From the NCBI RefSeq assembly GCF_011752045.1, contig NZ_JAAKXW010000001.1:806001-870000 (forward strand): a stretch of DNA of 64,000 nucleotides, in the 5' to 3' direction. Position 1 is the first letter of the stretch, and each line of letters starts with the position of its first letter. Below are positions 17,687-26,198 of the stretch, in pieces. A model generated the notes under the pieces. It saw only the letters and a program-made list of their open reading frames with translations. It ran no database searches and had not been told where the DNA came from. A program made the translations under genes and the position numbers. Source of the DNA: Microbacterium hydrocarbonoxydans. GTDB lineage: Bacteria > Actinomycetota > Actinomycetes > Actinomycetales > Microbacteriaceae.

Positions 17687-18604
17687 GTGGCTCGATACAT
17701 TCACGGGGGTGCGATGTTCCACTTCTTCATCGTCTGGGGTCCGGTCGTCATGGCCGCCGTTCTCGCCGTCCTCATCCGGCTCACGGTTCTGAGACGAGCC
17801 CCCCGATTGAGCGCGGCACACGCGACCCTGACCGTGGCCGCAGGCGCGCTGCCTGCCCTCGCCATCGTCGCACCGAGATACACCGCCTTCCAGGGGCCCA
17901 TCATGGACCTCACGACTCGCGCGGTCCTCCCCCTCGCACTCGGGGTGATCTCCGTCCTCTTCCTCATCGTCCCGCTCCCCACGCGGCGCAGACCGCGGAC
18001 CGCGCAGCTGACCCGCCGCACGATCCGCGGCTTCCTCCGCCCGGTATGGCCGATCGCGCTCCTCAGCCTCACGGCAACGGTCGCCGCCGTCTCCGTCTCC
18101 GCGGGGCTGGCCTCCCGCCCCGACGATCTGGGTCACTACACCTTGTACTGGATCAGGATCGGGACCGAGGGGATGGAGGCAGGAGCCGGGATCTACGGCT
18201 GGCACTACTCGCTTCCGTCGCTGGTGACCCTGGTGGTTCTCCTCGCCGTCACGTTCTGCGCCTGGCTGCTGATCCCCCGTCCCGCCTGGCGGGACGACAT
18301 CGAGCAGGATGCCGCGGAACGGCGCCTCCGAGCAGCGAACATCGGCCGCGTCTCCTGCGCCGCCGTCCTCGCGCACCTCGCCGTCGTCCTGCAGTCGCTG
18401 CGCGGCACGGCCACACTGGTCGGTTCCACCCAGACGGAGGAGCTCGGGCTGGTGACCGCCGGCACGTCGTTCGCCGCGATCGGCCCGGCATTGCATTGGG
18501 CGAGCGCGATCGCGTTCACTCTGGGGCTCGCGCTCTGGCTGGTCGTCGCCATCTGCCCCGTCCCTGCGTTCGCCCTCCGCCCCTCCGGAGCGCGGACGAC
18601 ATGA
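17687..18604 (+). CDS. Multi-pass membrane protein of unknown function
   Basis: 305 residues with about seven hydrophobic helices (for example FFIVWGPVVMAAVLAVLI, LVTLVVLLAVTFCAWLLI, ASAIAFTLGLALWLVVAI). I do not recognise the family. The GTG at 17687 fits a leaderless start after TACAAT. The alternative is ATG 17714, preceded by GGGGG, nine residues in. The stop overlaps the ATG of the YtrA-type regulator (ATGA), so the two are co-expressed. YtrA-type repressors usually control ABC transporters or small membrane proteins involved in envelope stress or drug response; a similar role is inference. No ATP-binding cassette gene is adjacent. Confidence 0.7.
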   Translation: MARYIHGGAMFHFFIVWGPVVMAAVLAVLIRLTVLRRAPRLSAAHATLTVAAGALPALAIVAPRYTAFQGPIMDLTTRAVLPLALGVISVLFLIVPLPTRRRPRTAQLTRRTIRGFLRPVWPIALLSLTATVAAVSVSAGLASRPDDLGHYTLYWIRIGTEGMEAGAGIYGWHYSLPSLVTLVVLLAVTFCAWLLIPRPAWRDDIEQDAAERRLRAANIGRVSCAAVLAHLAVVLQSLRGTATLVGSTQTEELGLVTAGTSFAAIGPALHWASAIAFTLGLALWLVVAICPVPAFALRPSGARTT

Positions 18605-18948
18605 TCATCACGATCTCCCCTCTCGGCGGGACCGCCGCGGAACAGGTCCACAGCCAGCTTCGCGGCCTCATCACCGCCGGAAAGCTCGCGGCAGACGAAC
18701 GGCTGCCATCGGTGCGGCAGCTCGCGACGGATCTCGGCATCGCACCCGGCACCGTCGCCAAGGCCTACCGGCAGCTCGAAGAGGAGGGACTCGTCACCTC
18801 ACGGGTGGGCGCGGGCACACGAGTGAGCAGGACGGCGAGCACCGTCGCCCAGGACGTCGCGGATGCCGCCCGCGGATTCGCATCCGCTGCGCAGCGGTCC
18901 GGGCTGACGCGGGCGGACGCCGAACGGGTGCTGCGTGCGATGTGGTGA
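18601..18948 (+). CDS. GntR-family transcriptional regulator, YtrA subfamily
   Basis: 115 residues: an N-terminal winged helix (QVHSQLRGLITAGKLAADER, LPSVRQLATDLGIAPGTVAK) with only a short C-terminal dimerisation helix pair, the YtrA layout with no ligand-binding domain. It probably represses its own two-gene operon. Its ATG overlaps the upstream membrane-protein stop by four bases. The next gene is on the other strand, so this ends the operon. The call is firm and the target is inferred. Confidence 0.9.
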   Translation: MIITISPLGGTAAEQVHSQLRGLITAGKLAADERLPSVRQLATDLGIAPGTVAKAYRQLEEEGLVTSRVGAGTRVSRTASTVAQDVADAARGFASAAQRSGLTRADAERVLRAMW

Positions 18949-18966
18949 TCGTGGGCTGACGACCCC

Positions 18967-19833
18967 TCAGCCGGCGGGCACCGCGCTGGTCGTCATGACG
19001 AGCAGCTGAGGGTCGCTGAGATCCAGGTTCACCGTGATCGAGGCGAACTCAGACAGCGAGCGCACGTGGGTGCCACCGCAGAGGATCTCGGCCGTGCCCT
19101 CCGGGAGCTCGCACCGCCAGCTGCGACGATCCACGATCGTCGGGCCCTGCGTGACGATCGTGCTCGCGGAGCCGTCGGCGACCCATGCGGCCAGCTGCTC
19201 GTTGATCGCCCTCTCGCGGTCGGAGAGAGTCGCGGCGAACGTCTCAGTGTCGAAGCCCGCCTTGCGCAGGCTCTTGCCGAGCCGGTACTCGTCGACGGCG
19301 CCGTTCTCGTGGATCCGGCTGGACTGGTTGGCCCTCCCCTCGAAGTCCGGGTTGCCCAGCGCGTCGACCCCCGGGTCCTTGCGCCAGAGGTCCGCCACAG
19401 CGAGATCGAGTGCGAGCGAGGCGAGGTGGCAGGCGGTGTGACCGCGACTCAGGCCGGCGCGCTTCTCCGCATCGACGGCCAGGGACACGGCAGCCCCCTG
19501 AGCGAGCCACTCCGGCGCCTGGCCGTCGAGCCGGTGGCCGACCAGCCAGGTCCAGCCTTCGGCACCCCGCTTCACCGGGATGTCCGAACCGACGGCGAAC
19601 TCACCGCCTTCCGAGGATGCCGCCATCACGGCCTCGGTCACGACCGCCGACGAGCCGTCGACCGAGATCGTCCCGGAGTCACCGGGCTGATCCGGCCAGG
19701 TGTGGTCGACCGGATGGAACGGCGTCGCGTCGACGACGACCACTGCACCCTCGACGGAAGCCTCGATGCGCAGCACGATGCCGTCGCCCTCGAGGGCTCC
19801 GTGGGCGAAGGACACGGTCGTGGAGGTGAACAT
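18967..19833 (-). CDS. AlaX-like alanyl-tRNA editing protein
   Basis: 288 residues. The metal site of the AlaRS editing (SAD) domain is visible as HTACH (His near residues 132 and 136) and CGGTH near the C-terminus. These free-standing trans-editing proteins hydrolyse Ser- or Gly-mischarged tRNA-Ala in the cytoplasm. FHPVDHTWPDQPGDSG near residue 35 matches the conserved N-terminal segment. The ATG at 19833 was chosen over an upstream in-frame extension because GGGAG lies three bases before it and family similarity starts there (MFTSTTVSF). Confidence 0.85.
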   Translation of the reverse strand: MFTSTTVSFAHGALEGDGIVLRIEASVEGAVVVVDATPFHPVDHTWPDQPGDSGTISVDGSSAVVTEAVMAASSEGGEFAVGSDIPVKRGAEGWTWLVGHRLDGQAPEWLAQGAAVSLAVDAEKRAGLSRGHTACHLASLALDLAVADLWRKDPGVDALGNPDFEGRANQSSRIHENGAVDEYRLGKSLRKAGFDTETFAATLSDRERAINEQLAAWVADGSASTIVTQGPTIVDRRSWRCELPEGTAEILCGGTHVRSLSEFASITVNLDLSDPQLLVMTTSAVPAG

Positions 19834-19888
19834 GGGTCTCCCTGGATCGAAGAGCGCGCGTCGCGCGGCTCGGGTTGCGAAGCGTCGC

Positions 19889-20221
19889 TCAGTGCGACGG
19901 CGGGATGGTGAAGCTGGCGAGACGGTCGCCGGACACCACGAGGATGCCGTCGGATTCGCCGTTGAAGACGCGGCTGGACCAGGCGAAGCGGATGCGGGTG
20001 GTGTCACCCTCCGTCGAGGCGGAGAGCACGATCATCTTCGCGCCAGCGCCGATCGCATCGCTGTCAGCCCAGGCGCGCACGCCCTCAGGCCCCGCCTTGA
20101 CGGTGCCCCAGTCGCTCACGAAACCCTCGGGCGTGAACGCCGCCACGAACGCCTCGGTGTCGCCGTCGTTGATCGCGTCGACCATCGCCTGGACAGGCGC
20201 GGGAACGTCCGGTGCGGTCAT
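19889..20221 (-). CDS. NTF2/SnoaL-like small protein
   Basis: 110 residues with the cone-shaped NTF2-like pattern: an N-terminal helix pair (VQAMVDAINDGDTEAFVAAF, TPEGFVSDWG) followed by strands (KMIVLSASTEGDTTRIRFAW). Members are SnoaL-like cyclases, ketosteroid isomerase relatives or simple ligand binders. No catalytic Asp/His set can be assigned, so the function is unknown. It lies 20 bases after the SIMPL gene and 55 before the AlaX-like gene on the same strand, probably in one transcription unit. Confidence 0.7.
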   Translation of the reverse strand: MTAPDVPAPVQAMVDAINDGDTEAFVAAFTPEGFVSDWGTVKAGPEGVRAWADSDAIGAGAKMIVLSASTEGDTTRIRFAWSSRVFNGESDGILVVSGDRLASFTIPPSH

Positions 20222-20241
20222 CGTCGTCTCCTCGGTCGTTC

Positions 20242-20850
20242 TCAGAGGGTCTCGTACTCCCCGACCACGGAAACCCGCACCGTGATCTCGGGGATGGTCA
20301 GATCGTCCTTCGGCCCGCCGGCCGCGCCGCGGAGGCCGCCCGCCGCGTGCCCGCTGGTCTCACGCAGGGCGGCGACGCTGTCGACGGACGTGCCGAGTGC
20401 AGCGGCGAAATCGTCCGCCTTGGCACGGGCGTCCTGCACCGCGACCGCCCGCAGCTCGCGCGTGGCTCGGGTCTTCGTCGTCTCCGTGAGCGCCCACTCC
20501 GTCGACACGGCTGCACCCAGTGCGCTCAGCTGCGCCACGACGTCGGAGACGAGGTCCAGGCGGCCCAGCTTGATGCGGACGGCGCCGCTCGTGACGTGGT
20601 CCTGGTGCTTTCCGCCGTCCTTGTCCGTCCATACGCGCACGTTCGTGGTCAGCACGTCGACGGAGTGCCACGTGGCTTCTCCCCCAGCGCGCAGGCGCGT
20701 CGCACGATCGGCGAGCTTCGCGTGCAGCGCGGTCCCCGCCGCGATGGATCGATCACGATCGGCATGCGCCATGGCGACGCGGGCCGTCAGGGTCGCACGT
20801 TCGGCGAGGATATGGCGCTCGCCGAGACCGTCGACCGAGATCCTCGTCAT
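20242..20850 (-). CDS. SIMPL-domain protein (DUF541)
   Basis: 202 residues. The SIMPL pattern is seen from the first residues ([20 protein letters not shown]) to the C-terminus ([14 protein letters not shown]), with the conserved [23 protein letters not shown] helix represented near residue 140. Many SIMPL proteins are exported, but no signal peptide is present, so this one appears cytoplasmic. The biochemical role is unknown. The ATG overlaps the ispG stop by four bases, implying coupling with the isoprenoid gene. Confidence 0.8.
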   Translation of the reverse strand: MTRISVDGLGERHILAERATLTARVAMAHADRDRSIAAGTALHAKLADRATRLRAGGEATWHSVDVLTTNVRVWTDKDGGKHQDHVTSGAVRIKLGRLDLVSDVVAQLSALGAAVSTEWALTETTKTRATRELRAVAVQDARAKADDFAAALGTSVDSVAALRETSGHAAGGLRGAAGGPKDDLTIPEITVRVSVVGEYETL

Positions 20851-21998
20851 GCCGTGACGACCTGGGCGGTGCCCAGCGGGGCGTCCGGGCCCATCTCGGC
20901 GGCGATCCGGTTCGCCTCCTCGATCAGCGTGGCGACGATGTCCGCCTCGGGCACGGTCTTGATGACCTCGCCCTTCACGAAGATCTGCCCCTTGCCGTTG
21001 CCGGAGGCGACGCCGAGGTCGGCCTCGCGGGCCTCGCCCGGGCCGTTCACGACGCAGCCCATGACGGCGACGCGCAGCGGCACAGTCATGTCCTTGAGAC
21101 CCTCCGTGACGTCCTCGGCGAGCGTGTACACATCCACCTGGGCGCGTCCGCAGGACGGGCAGGACACGATCTCGAGCTTGCGCTCACGCAGGTTCAGCGA
21201 CTGCAGGATCTGGTGGCCGACCTTGACCTCCTCCGCAGGCGGGGCCGACAGCGAGACGCGGATGGTGTCGCCGATGCCCTCCCCGAGCAGGATGCCGAAC
21301 GCGGTCGCGCTCTTGATGGTGCCCTGGAATGCAGGGCCCGCCTCGGTCACGCCGAGGTGCAGCGGCCAGTCACCGCGCTCGGCGAGCTGCCGGTACGCCT
21401 TCACCATCACGACGGGATCGTTGTGCTTCACGGAGATCTTGAAGTCGTGGAAGTCGTGTTCCTCGAACAGCGATGCCTCCCAGACGGCGCTCTCGACGAG
21501 CGCCTCCGGCGTGGCCTTGCCGTACTTCTGCAGCAGGCGGGCGTCGAGCGAGCCGGCGTTCACGCCGATTCGCAGCGAGACTCCGGCATCCTTCGCGGCC
21601 TTCGCGATCGCGCCGACCTGGTCGTCGAACTTGCGGATGTTCCCGGGGTTCACGCGCACGGCGGCACAGCCGGCGTCGATCGCCTGGAAGACGTACTTCG
21701 GCTGGAAATGGATGTCCGCGATGACCGGGATCTGGCTCTTCTTCGCGATGATGTGCAGCACGTCCGCGTCATCCTGCGAGGGCACGGCGACGCGCACGAT
21801 CTCGCAGCCGGATGCCGTCAGCTCGGCGATCTGCTGGAGCGTGCCGTTGATGTCGGTGGTCTTCGTGGTCGTCATGGACTGCACGCTGACGGGGGCGTCG
21901 CCGCCCACGAGCACCTTGCCCACCTTGATCTGACGGGACTTGCGGCGAGGGGCGAGGACTTCGGGGATCTTCGGCATCCCAAGGTTCACTGCTGGCAC
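20847..21998 (-). CDS. ispG: 4-hydroxy-3-methylbut-2-enyl diphosphate synthase
   Basis: 383 residues. IspG converts 2-C-methylerythritol 2,4-cyclodiphosphate to HMBPP in the MEP isoprenoid pathway, using a [4Fe-4S] cluster. The Cys ligands are CPSCGR (Cys near 280 and 283) and [10 protein letters not shown] (Cys near 315). The N-terminal barrel starts [15 protein letters not shown]. The start is GTG 21998; a downstream ATG (MPKIPEV) seven residues in is possible. The MEP partner dxr lies 6.6 kb away on the same strand. Confidence 0.97.
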   Translation of the reverse strand: MPAVNLGMPKIPEVLAPRRKSRQIKVGKVLVGGDAPVSVQSMTTTKTTDINGTLQQIAELTASGCEIVRVAVPSQDDADVLHIIAKKSQIPVIADIHFQPKYVFQAIDAGCAAVRVNPGNIRKFDDQVGAIAKAAKDAGVSLRIGVNAGSLDARLLQKYGKATPEALVESAVWEASLFEEHDFHDFKISVKHNDPVVMVKAYRQLAERGDWPLHLGVTEAGPAFQGTIKSATAFGILLGEGIGDTIRVSLSAPPAEEVKVGHQILQSLNLRERKLEIVSCPSCGRAQVDVYTLAEDVTEGLKDMTVPLRVAVMGCVVNGPGEAREADLGVASGNGKGQIFVKGEVIKTVPEADIVATLIEEANRIAAEMGPDAPLGTAQVVTA

Positions 21999-22091
21999 CA
22001 GACAAGACTACGCGTCCCTCATGGACGCGGGCTGGATGCCGGCAGGAAGAAGCATCGCGTCACGAGCCGGTTCCGGCATGCGACGGTGTGA

Positions 22092-22097
22092 TAGTTT
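22092..22097 (+). promoter_or_regulatory. -10 hexamer of the Trp leader transcript
   Basis: TAGTTT ends seven bases before the leader-peptide ATG at 22105. TTCCGG at 22071-22076 is a weak -35 candidate. The spacing implies that the mRNA begins at or next to the leader ATG. Confidence 0.5.
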
Positions 22098-22104
22098 TCA
22101 CCCC

Positions 22105-22140
22105 ATGCTCGCGAACTTCACCTGGTGGCCCGCCTCCTAG
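22105..22140 (+). CDS. trpL: Tryptophan attenuator leader peptide
   Basis: This 11-residue ORF encodes MLANFTWWPAS, with tandem Trp codons TGG TGG at 22123-22128. It is followed by overlapping alternative hairpins and then by a chorismate-utilising enzyme gene. There is no ribosome site, and a -10 hexamer lies seven bases upstream, so translation is probably leaderless. Ribosome stalling at the Trp codons under Trp starvation would free strand 2 to pair with strand 3. Confidence 0.85.
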   Translation: MLANFTWWPAS

Positions 22141-22191
22141 GCGGTGTGTTCGCGTTCCCACGAATCCAGACCGCCTCCGGGGCGGTCTTTT
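22130..22191 (+). promoter_or_regulatory. Trp attenuator (competing hairpins and terminator)
   Basis: Strand 1, CCGCC at 22130-22134, lies inside the leader ORF and pairs with strand 2, GGCGG at 22140-22144. Strand 3, GACCGCC at 22169-22175, pairs with strand 4, GGCGGTC at 22181-22187, and TTTT follows at 22188-22191, giving an intrinsic terminator. Strand 2 with the next T (GGCGGT) can instead pair with ACCGCC of strand 3 as antiterminator. The logic is that of classical Trp attenuation. Confidence 0.85.
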
Positions 22192-22228
22192 CGTTGAGCC
22201 GAGCCGGAGCCCCGCACAGGAGACATCG

Positions 22229-24112
22229 ATGACACTCTCACGCCTCGCCGAGCTCACCGCCGACAGCGACTCGTCGTTCGTGCTGATCGCCCGCGACGGC
22301 GCGGACACGGTCGAACTGCTCAGCGGCGACGTCGTCGACGTCGAGCTCCTCGCCGACATCCCCCTGTCGAGCGACGGCGCTCCGCGCGAGGTGTTCGCGA
22401 TGGTGCCCTACCGGCAGGTGCGCGAGCGCGGCTTCGTCGCCCAGGACGACGGCGCGCCCCTGCGCTGCATCATCGTGGACGAGCACCTGCACCTGCCGAC
22501 GGCCGAGCTCCTCGACGAGCTCCCCCACGTCTCGGTTCCGCTGCGAGACGAGGGCTTCGACATCGCCGACGAGGAGTACGCCGCCATCGTCGAGACCGTG
22601 ATCGCCGACGAGATCGGCCGTGGAGAGGGCGCGAACTTCGTCATCCGCCGCGACTTCACCGCCCGCTTCGACGTCGACGACCGCACGGCCGCGCTCACCT
22701 GGTTCCGGGCTCTGCTGACGCACGAACGCGGGGCGTACTGGACCTTCGCCGTGTTCACGCCCGGCCACATCGCGGTCGGCGCGAGCCCCGAGGCTCACGT
22801 CGTCGCCCGCGAAGGCGTGGTGACGATGAACCCGATCTCCGGCACGTTCCGTCACCCGGCCGGCGGCGCCACGAAGGAGACGCTCGTCGACTTCCTCTCC
22901 TCGACCAAGGAGACCGAGGAGCTCTTCATGGTCGTCGACGAGGAGCTCAAGATGATGAGCGCCGTCTGCTCCGACGGCGGCCGCATCACCGGTCCGCACC
23001 TCAAGGAGATGTCGCGGCTCACCCACACCGAGTACATGCTCCGCGGGCGTAGCCGACTGGACCCGCGGGACATCCTCCGCGAGACGATGTTCGCGCCCAC
23101 CGTCACCGGCTCTCCCATGCAGAACGCGTGCGCCGTGATCCGCCGCCACGAGCAGAAGCCGCGCGGCTACTACTCGGGCGTCGCCGCACTGTTCACCCCG
23201 AACGCGGAGGGCGGGCATGATCTCGACGCCCCGATCCTCATCCGCACCGTGTACGTGCAGGACGGCGCGCTGAGCGTCCCGGTCGGCGCGACGCTGGTCC
23301 GGCACTCCGACCCCCTGGGCGAGGTGTCGGAGACGCACGGCAAGGCGGCCGGGGTCCTGGGAGCGATCGGGGCCATCGACCGGGATCGCGCCGCCGAGGC
23401 GCGGACCGATGCGGATGCTCCCGGCGAGCGGCTGCCGCTCGCCGACGACCCGACCGTCGCCGCCCTTCTCGCCTCGCGCAACGGCCGTCTCGCCGACTTC
23501 TGGCTGAACCCGCAGGGAGACGACTTCACCGGTCCGTTCGAGGGACGCACCGCCGTCGTCGTCGATGCCGAGGATCGCTTCACGACGATGCTCGCGCACC
23601 AGCTCCGCCACCTCGGCCTGGACGTCACCATCGCCCCCTGGAGCGACGCTCCGGAGGAGCTGCTGGATGCCGCCGATCTCGTCGTAGCGGGCCCCGGCCC
23701 CGGCGACCCCCGTGACGAGGAGAGCCCGCGGATCGCCCGGATGCGACAGGTCGTCGCACGCCGCCTCGAAACGGGCCGCCCGCTCCTCGCCGTCTGCCTC
23801 AGCCACCAGATCCTCGCAGACGGCCTCGGCATCGCCCTGACGCCCCTCGACGCCCCGCACCAGGGCCTGCAGAAGGCGGTTCCCGTGTTCGGGGAGGACG
23901 CGTCGATCGGGTTCTACAACACGTTCACCGCGCGGGTGCCCGCAGGCACCGCGCGCGTGGGTGCGGCAGAGGTGTCCGCTGATCCCGCGACCGGAGACGT
24001 CTACGCCCTCCGCGGCGAGCGCTTCGCCTCCGTGCAGGGGCACCTGGAGTCGATCCTGTCCCGCGACGGCATCCGCACGCTCGAAAGGCTCGTCACGCAC
24101 GCCCTGACCTGA
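22229..24112 (+). CDS. Fused anthranilate/ADIC synthase-type enzyme (PhzE-like, TrpE+TrpG architecture)
   Basis: 627 residues in two modules. The chorismate-binding module (about 1-400) shows MNPISGTFRHPAGG, DEELKMMSAVCSDGGRI and VTGSPMQNACAVIRRHE. The glutamine amidotransferase module (about 430-627) shows VAGPGPGDPRDE, AVCLSHQILADGL (nucleophile Cys near 523) and a late SVQGHLESI His-Glu region. The layout is that of PhzE, which makes aminodeoxyisochorismate from chorismate and Gln, and of fused anthranilate synthases. No phenazine genes are present, and a Trp attenuator lies directly upstream, so anthranilate formation for tryptophan is the more likely role. AGGAG lies six bases before the ATG. 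It converges on rseP with a 6-base gap. Confidence 0.85.
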   Translation: MTLSRLAELTADSDSSFVLIARDGADTVELLSGDVVDVELLADIPLSSDGAPREVFAMVPYRQVRERGFVAQDDGAPLRCIIVDEHLHLPTAELLDELPHVSVPLRDEGFDIADEEYAAIVETVIADEIGRGEGANFVIRRDFTARFDVDDRTAALTWFRALLTHERGAYWTFAVFTPGHIAVGASPEAHVVAREGVVTMNPISGTFRHPAGGATKETLVDFLSSTKETEELFMVVDEELKMMSAVCSDGGRITGPHLKEMSRLTHTEYMLRGRSRLDPRDILRETMFAPTVTGSPMQNACAVIRRHEQKPRGYYSGVAALFTPNAEGGHDLDAPILIRTVYVQDGALSVPVGATLVRHSDPLGEVSETHGKAAGVLGAIGAIDRDRAAEARTDADAPGERLPLADDPTVAALLASRNGRLADFWLNPQGDDFTGPFEGRTAVVVDAEDRFTTMLAHQLRHLGLDVTIAPWSDAPEELLDAADLVVAGPGPGDPRDEESPRIARMRQVVARRLETGRPLLAVCLSHQILADGLGIALTPLDAPHQGLQKAVPVFGEDASIGFYNTFTARVPAGTARVGAAEVSADPATGDVYALRGERFASVQGHLESILSRDGIRTLERLVTHALT

Positions 24113-24118
24113 GCTGCG

Positions 24119-25438
24119 CTACTGCAGGATGTCGACCGGATTGAACAGGTCGGCGACGAGCAGCAGTCCGCCCATCGCGATCAGCAGCACCGCCACGACG
24201 ATCGTCAGCGGCACGAGCTTCGTGGCGTCGACCGGTGCGGGCGGCGGACGCCGGAAGATCCGCGCCCAGGCTCGCTTCAGCCCGTCCCAGAGCGCGACGA
24301 CGATGTGACCGCCGTCGAGCGGGAGCAGCGGGATGAGGTTGAACACGAACAGCGCGACGTTCAGCGATCCGAGCAGGCCGAGCAGCACCGAGAAACGGTT
24401 GAGCACGGGCGCGTCCGTCGCCGCGACCTCGCCGGCGATGCGCCCGACGCCGACGACGCTGAGCGGCCCGTTCGGGTCGCGCTCTCCTCCGGTGACCAGC
24501 GACACCCCCACGTCCCAGAGCCGCACCGGCAGCGTGACGATGAGGGAGGCCACCCGGCCCACGTTGTCGGCGGCCACCTGCGGGCCGACGGTGAGAGGCT
24601 GCTGGACGAATCCCATCTGCGCGCCCATCCCGACGTAGCCCACCGTCTTCACGATCTGGTCGCCGTCCTCGTCCAGGAGCGGCTGCCCTGAGGCGTCCGT
24701 CAGGGTCCGCTCGGCCGCGATCGGCGTGATCTCGAGCGTCTCGTCCTCACCGTCGCGGCGCACGACCAGATCGAGGGTCTCGCCCGGCGCCGCCTGAACG
24801 ATCGCCGTGGCCTCGGCGAACGTCGACACCTCGCGCCCGTCGATGGAGATCAGCACGTCGCCCGGCTTGATGCCGGCCGCAGCCGCGGGGGATTCCGGAT
24901 CGTCCGCGGCGCACTCGGTCGCCGTCGACCCGGCGGGAAGCACGCACTGCGTCACGGACGCGATCGTCGTGGTCCCCTGCTGCACGCCGATGCCCGACAC
25001 GAGCACCGTGAAGATCACCACGGCGAGGATGAGGTTCATCAGCGGCCCGCCGAGCATCACGATCACGCGCTTCCACACCGGGAGCCGATAGAACACGCGG
25101 TCTTCGGCACCCTCGGCGATCGTCTCATCGTTGGCGGAGCGGGCGTCCTGGATCAGCGACCGGAAGAGGCCCTTGGCGGGGCCGGAGGTCTTCGAAGCCG
25201 GGTACATGCCGGACATCGAGATGAAGCCGCCCAGCGGAAGGAGCTTGAAGCCGTACTCCGTCTCGCCGATCCGCTTCGACCACAGCCGAGGGCCGAAGCC
25301 GATCATGTACTGCCCGACCCGCACGCCGAAGAGCTTCGCCGGCAGGAGGTGCCCGACCTCGTGCAGACCGATCGACAGTCCGAGGCCGATCAGCATGAAC
25401 ACGATTCCGGCCAGATACAGCAGTGCTTCCACATGCAC
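24119..25438 (-). CDS. rseP: RseP/Rip1-type site-2 membrane zinc protease
   Basis: 439 residues. HEVGH (residues 26-30) is the zinc site in the first membrane helix, and the C-terminal NLIPLLPLDGGH supplies the third ligand region. One PDZ domain lies between (AAGIKPGDVLISIDGREVS near residue 190). About four membrane helices are visible. M50 proteases cut membrane-anchored substrates such as anti-sigma factors after a first cleavage. In actinobacteria this gene usually lies between dxr and ispG; here both sides are interrupted. It converges with the upstream anthranilate-type gene. Confidence 0.95.
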   Translation of the reverse strand: MHVEALLYLAGIVFMLIGLGLSIGLHEVGHLLPAKLFGVRVGQYMIGFGPRLWSKRIGETEYGFKLLPLGGFISMSGMYPASKTSGPAKGLFRSLIQDARSANDETIAEGAEDRVFYRLPVWKRVIVMLGGPLMNLILAVVIFTVLVSGIGVQQGTTTIASVTQCVLPAGSTATECAADDPESPAAAAGIKPGDVLISIDGREVSTFAEATAIVQAAPGETLDLVVRRDGEDETLEITPIAAERTLTDASGQPLLDEDGDQIVKTVGYVGMGAQMGFVQQPLTVGPQVAADNVGRVASLIVTLPVRLWDVGVSLVTGGERDPNGPLSVVGVGRIAGEVAATDAPVLNRFSVLLGLLGSLNVALFVFNLIPLLPLDGGHIVVALWDGLKRAWARIFRRPPPAPVDATKLVPLTIVVAVLLIAMGGLLLVADLFNPVDILQ

Positions 25439-25501
25439 ACGCTACTGGTCGCAGCCTAGGGATCCGCCGCACACGGCGCGGGACGGATGCGGCGGACCGC
25501 A

Positions 25502-25507
25502 TAGGCT
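25502..25507 (+). promoter_or_regulatory. -10 hexamer, leaderless membrane protein mRNA
   Basis: TAGGCT, seven bases before the GTG at 25515. The context CGCATAGGCTGG recurs at 63776 before another gene start. Confidence 0.45.
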
Positions 25508-25514
25508 GGTTCTC

Positions 25515-26090
25515 GTGACCTCCCGCCAGCTGCGACTCCTGCGCGCGGCTTCGGCATCCTCGATCGCCACCCTCCTGGCCGCTGTGTCGCACACCCTCGC
25601 CGGCGGACCCGCGCCGCACCCGCTGCTGATCCTCGCCGTGGCGGCGCTGCTGGTGCCGCCGGCCGCGCTCCTCATCGGCTCCCGCCCTTCCCGATCGCGG
25701 ATGGCGCTGACCGTTCTCGTCAGCCAGGCGGCCTTCCATCTCGTGTTCCAGCTGCTGGGCGCCCCTGTCGCGGGCGAGGCCGTGCTCGGCGGGCACGTGC
25801 ACACGCTCGATCTCACGGCTCTCGGCCCCGCCACCGCCGTCGCGGCCCCGGATGCCGTCATGCTGTGCGGCCACGTCGTCGCGGCAACGCTGACGACGCT
25901 GGTCCTCTGGCGGGGCGAGTCCGTCGTCCGCACGATCGCCGGCTGGATGCTCGCGCTGCTGCGGTACGCGGTCGCCCCGGTCCCCGTCGCTCACGAGCGG
26001 CCGGCGCCTCCGCGCACCGCGGTGGTCCCGCTGACCGACCCCGTCCTCACCGCGAGCGTCACCCGCCGCGGCCCTCCGCTCACCGCCTGA
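25515..26090 (+). CDS. Small membrane protein upstream of ycnI-type gene
   Basis: 191 residues. The N-terminal two thirds hold about four membrane helices (for example LLILAVAALLVPPAALLIG and VMLCGHVVAATLTTLVLW). The tail is Pro/Arg-rich and probably cytoplasmic. His and Met residues occur near helix ends (GGHVHTLDL, MLCGHVV), which would suit metal handling, but I do not recognise the family. It precedes a YcnI-domain gene by 108 bases on the same strand, a pairing that suggests a shared copper-related task. The GTG was chosen because the in-frame extension upstream overlaps rseP and lacks membrane character. Confidence 0.65.
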   Translation: MTSRQLRLLRAASASSIATLLAAVSHTLAGGPAPHPLLILAVAALLVPPAALLIGSRPSRSRMALTVLVSQAAFHLVFQLLGAPVAGEAVLGGHVHTLDLTALGPATAVAAPDAVMLCGHVVAATLTTLVLWRGESVVRTIAGWMLALLRYAVAPVPVAHERPAPPRTAVVPLTDPVLTASVTRRGPPLTA

Positions 26091-26198
26091 TCGCCGCACC
26101 GCCTCGTTCCGGAGGCGCACCACCTTCACCCGCGGGTTCCCGCGCACATCTGCGCGCCCGCACAGAGCAATCAGCACAGAGCAATCAGGAGTTCTCCC

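Noticed and set aside
22229..24112. Phenazine biosynthesis locus
   Set aside because: No phzA, D, F, G or other phenazine genes nearby, and the upstream Trp attenuator argues for tryptophan supply.
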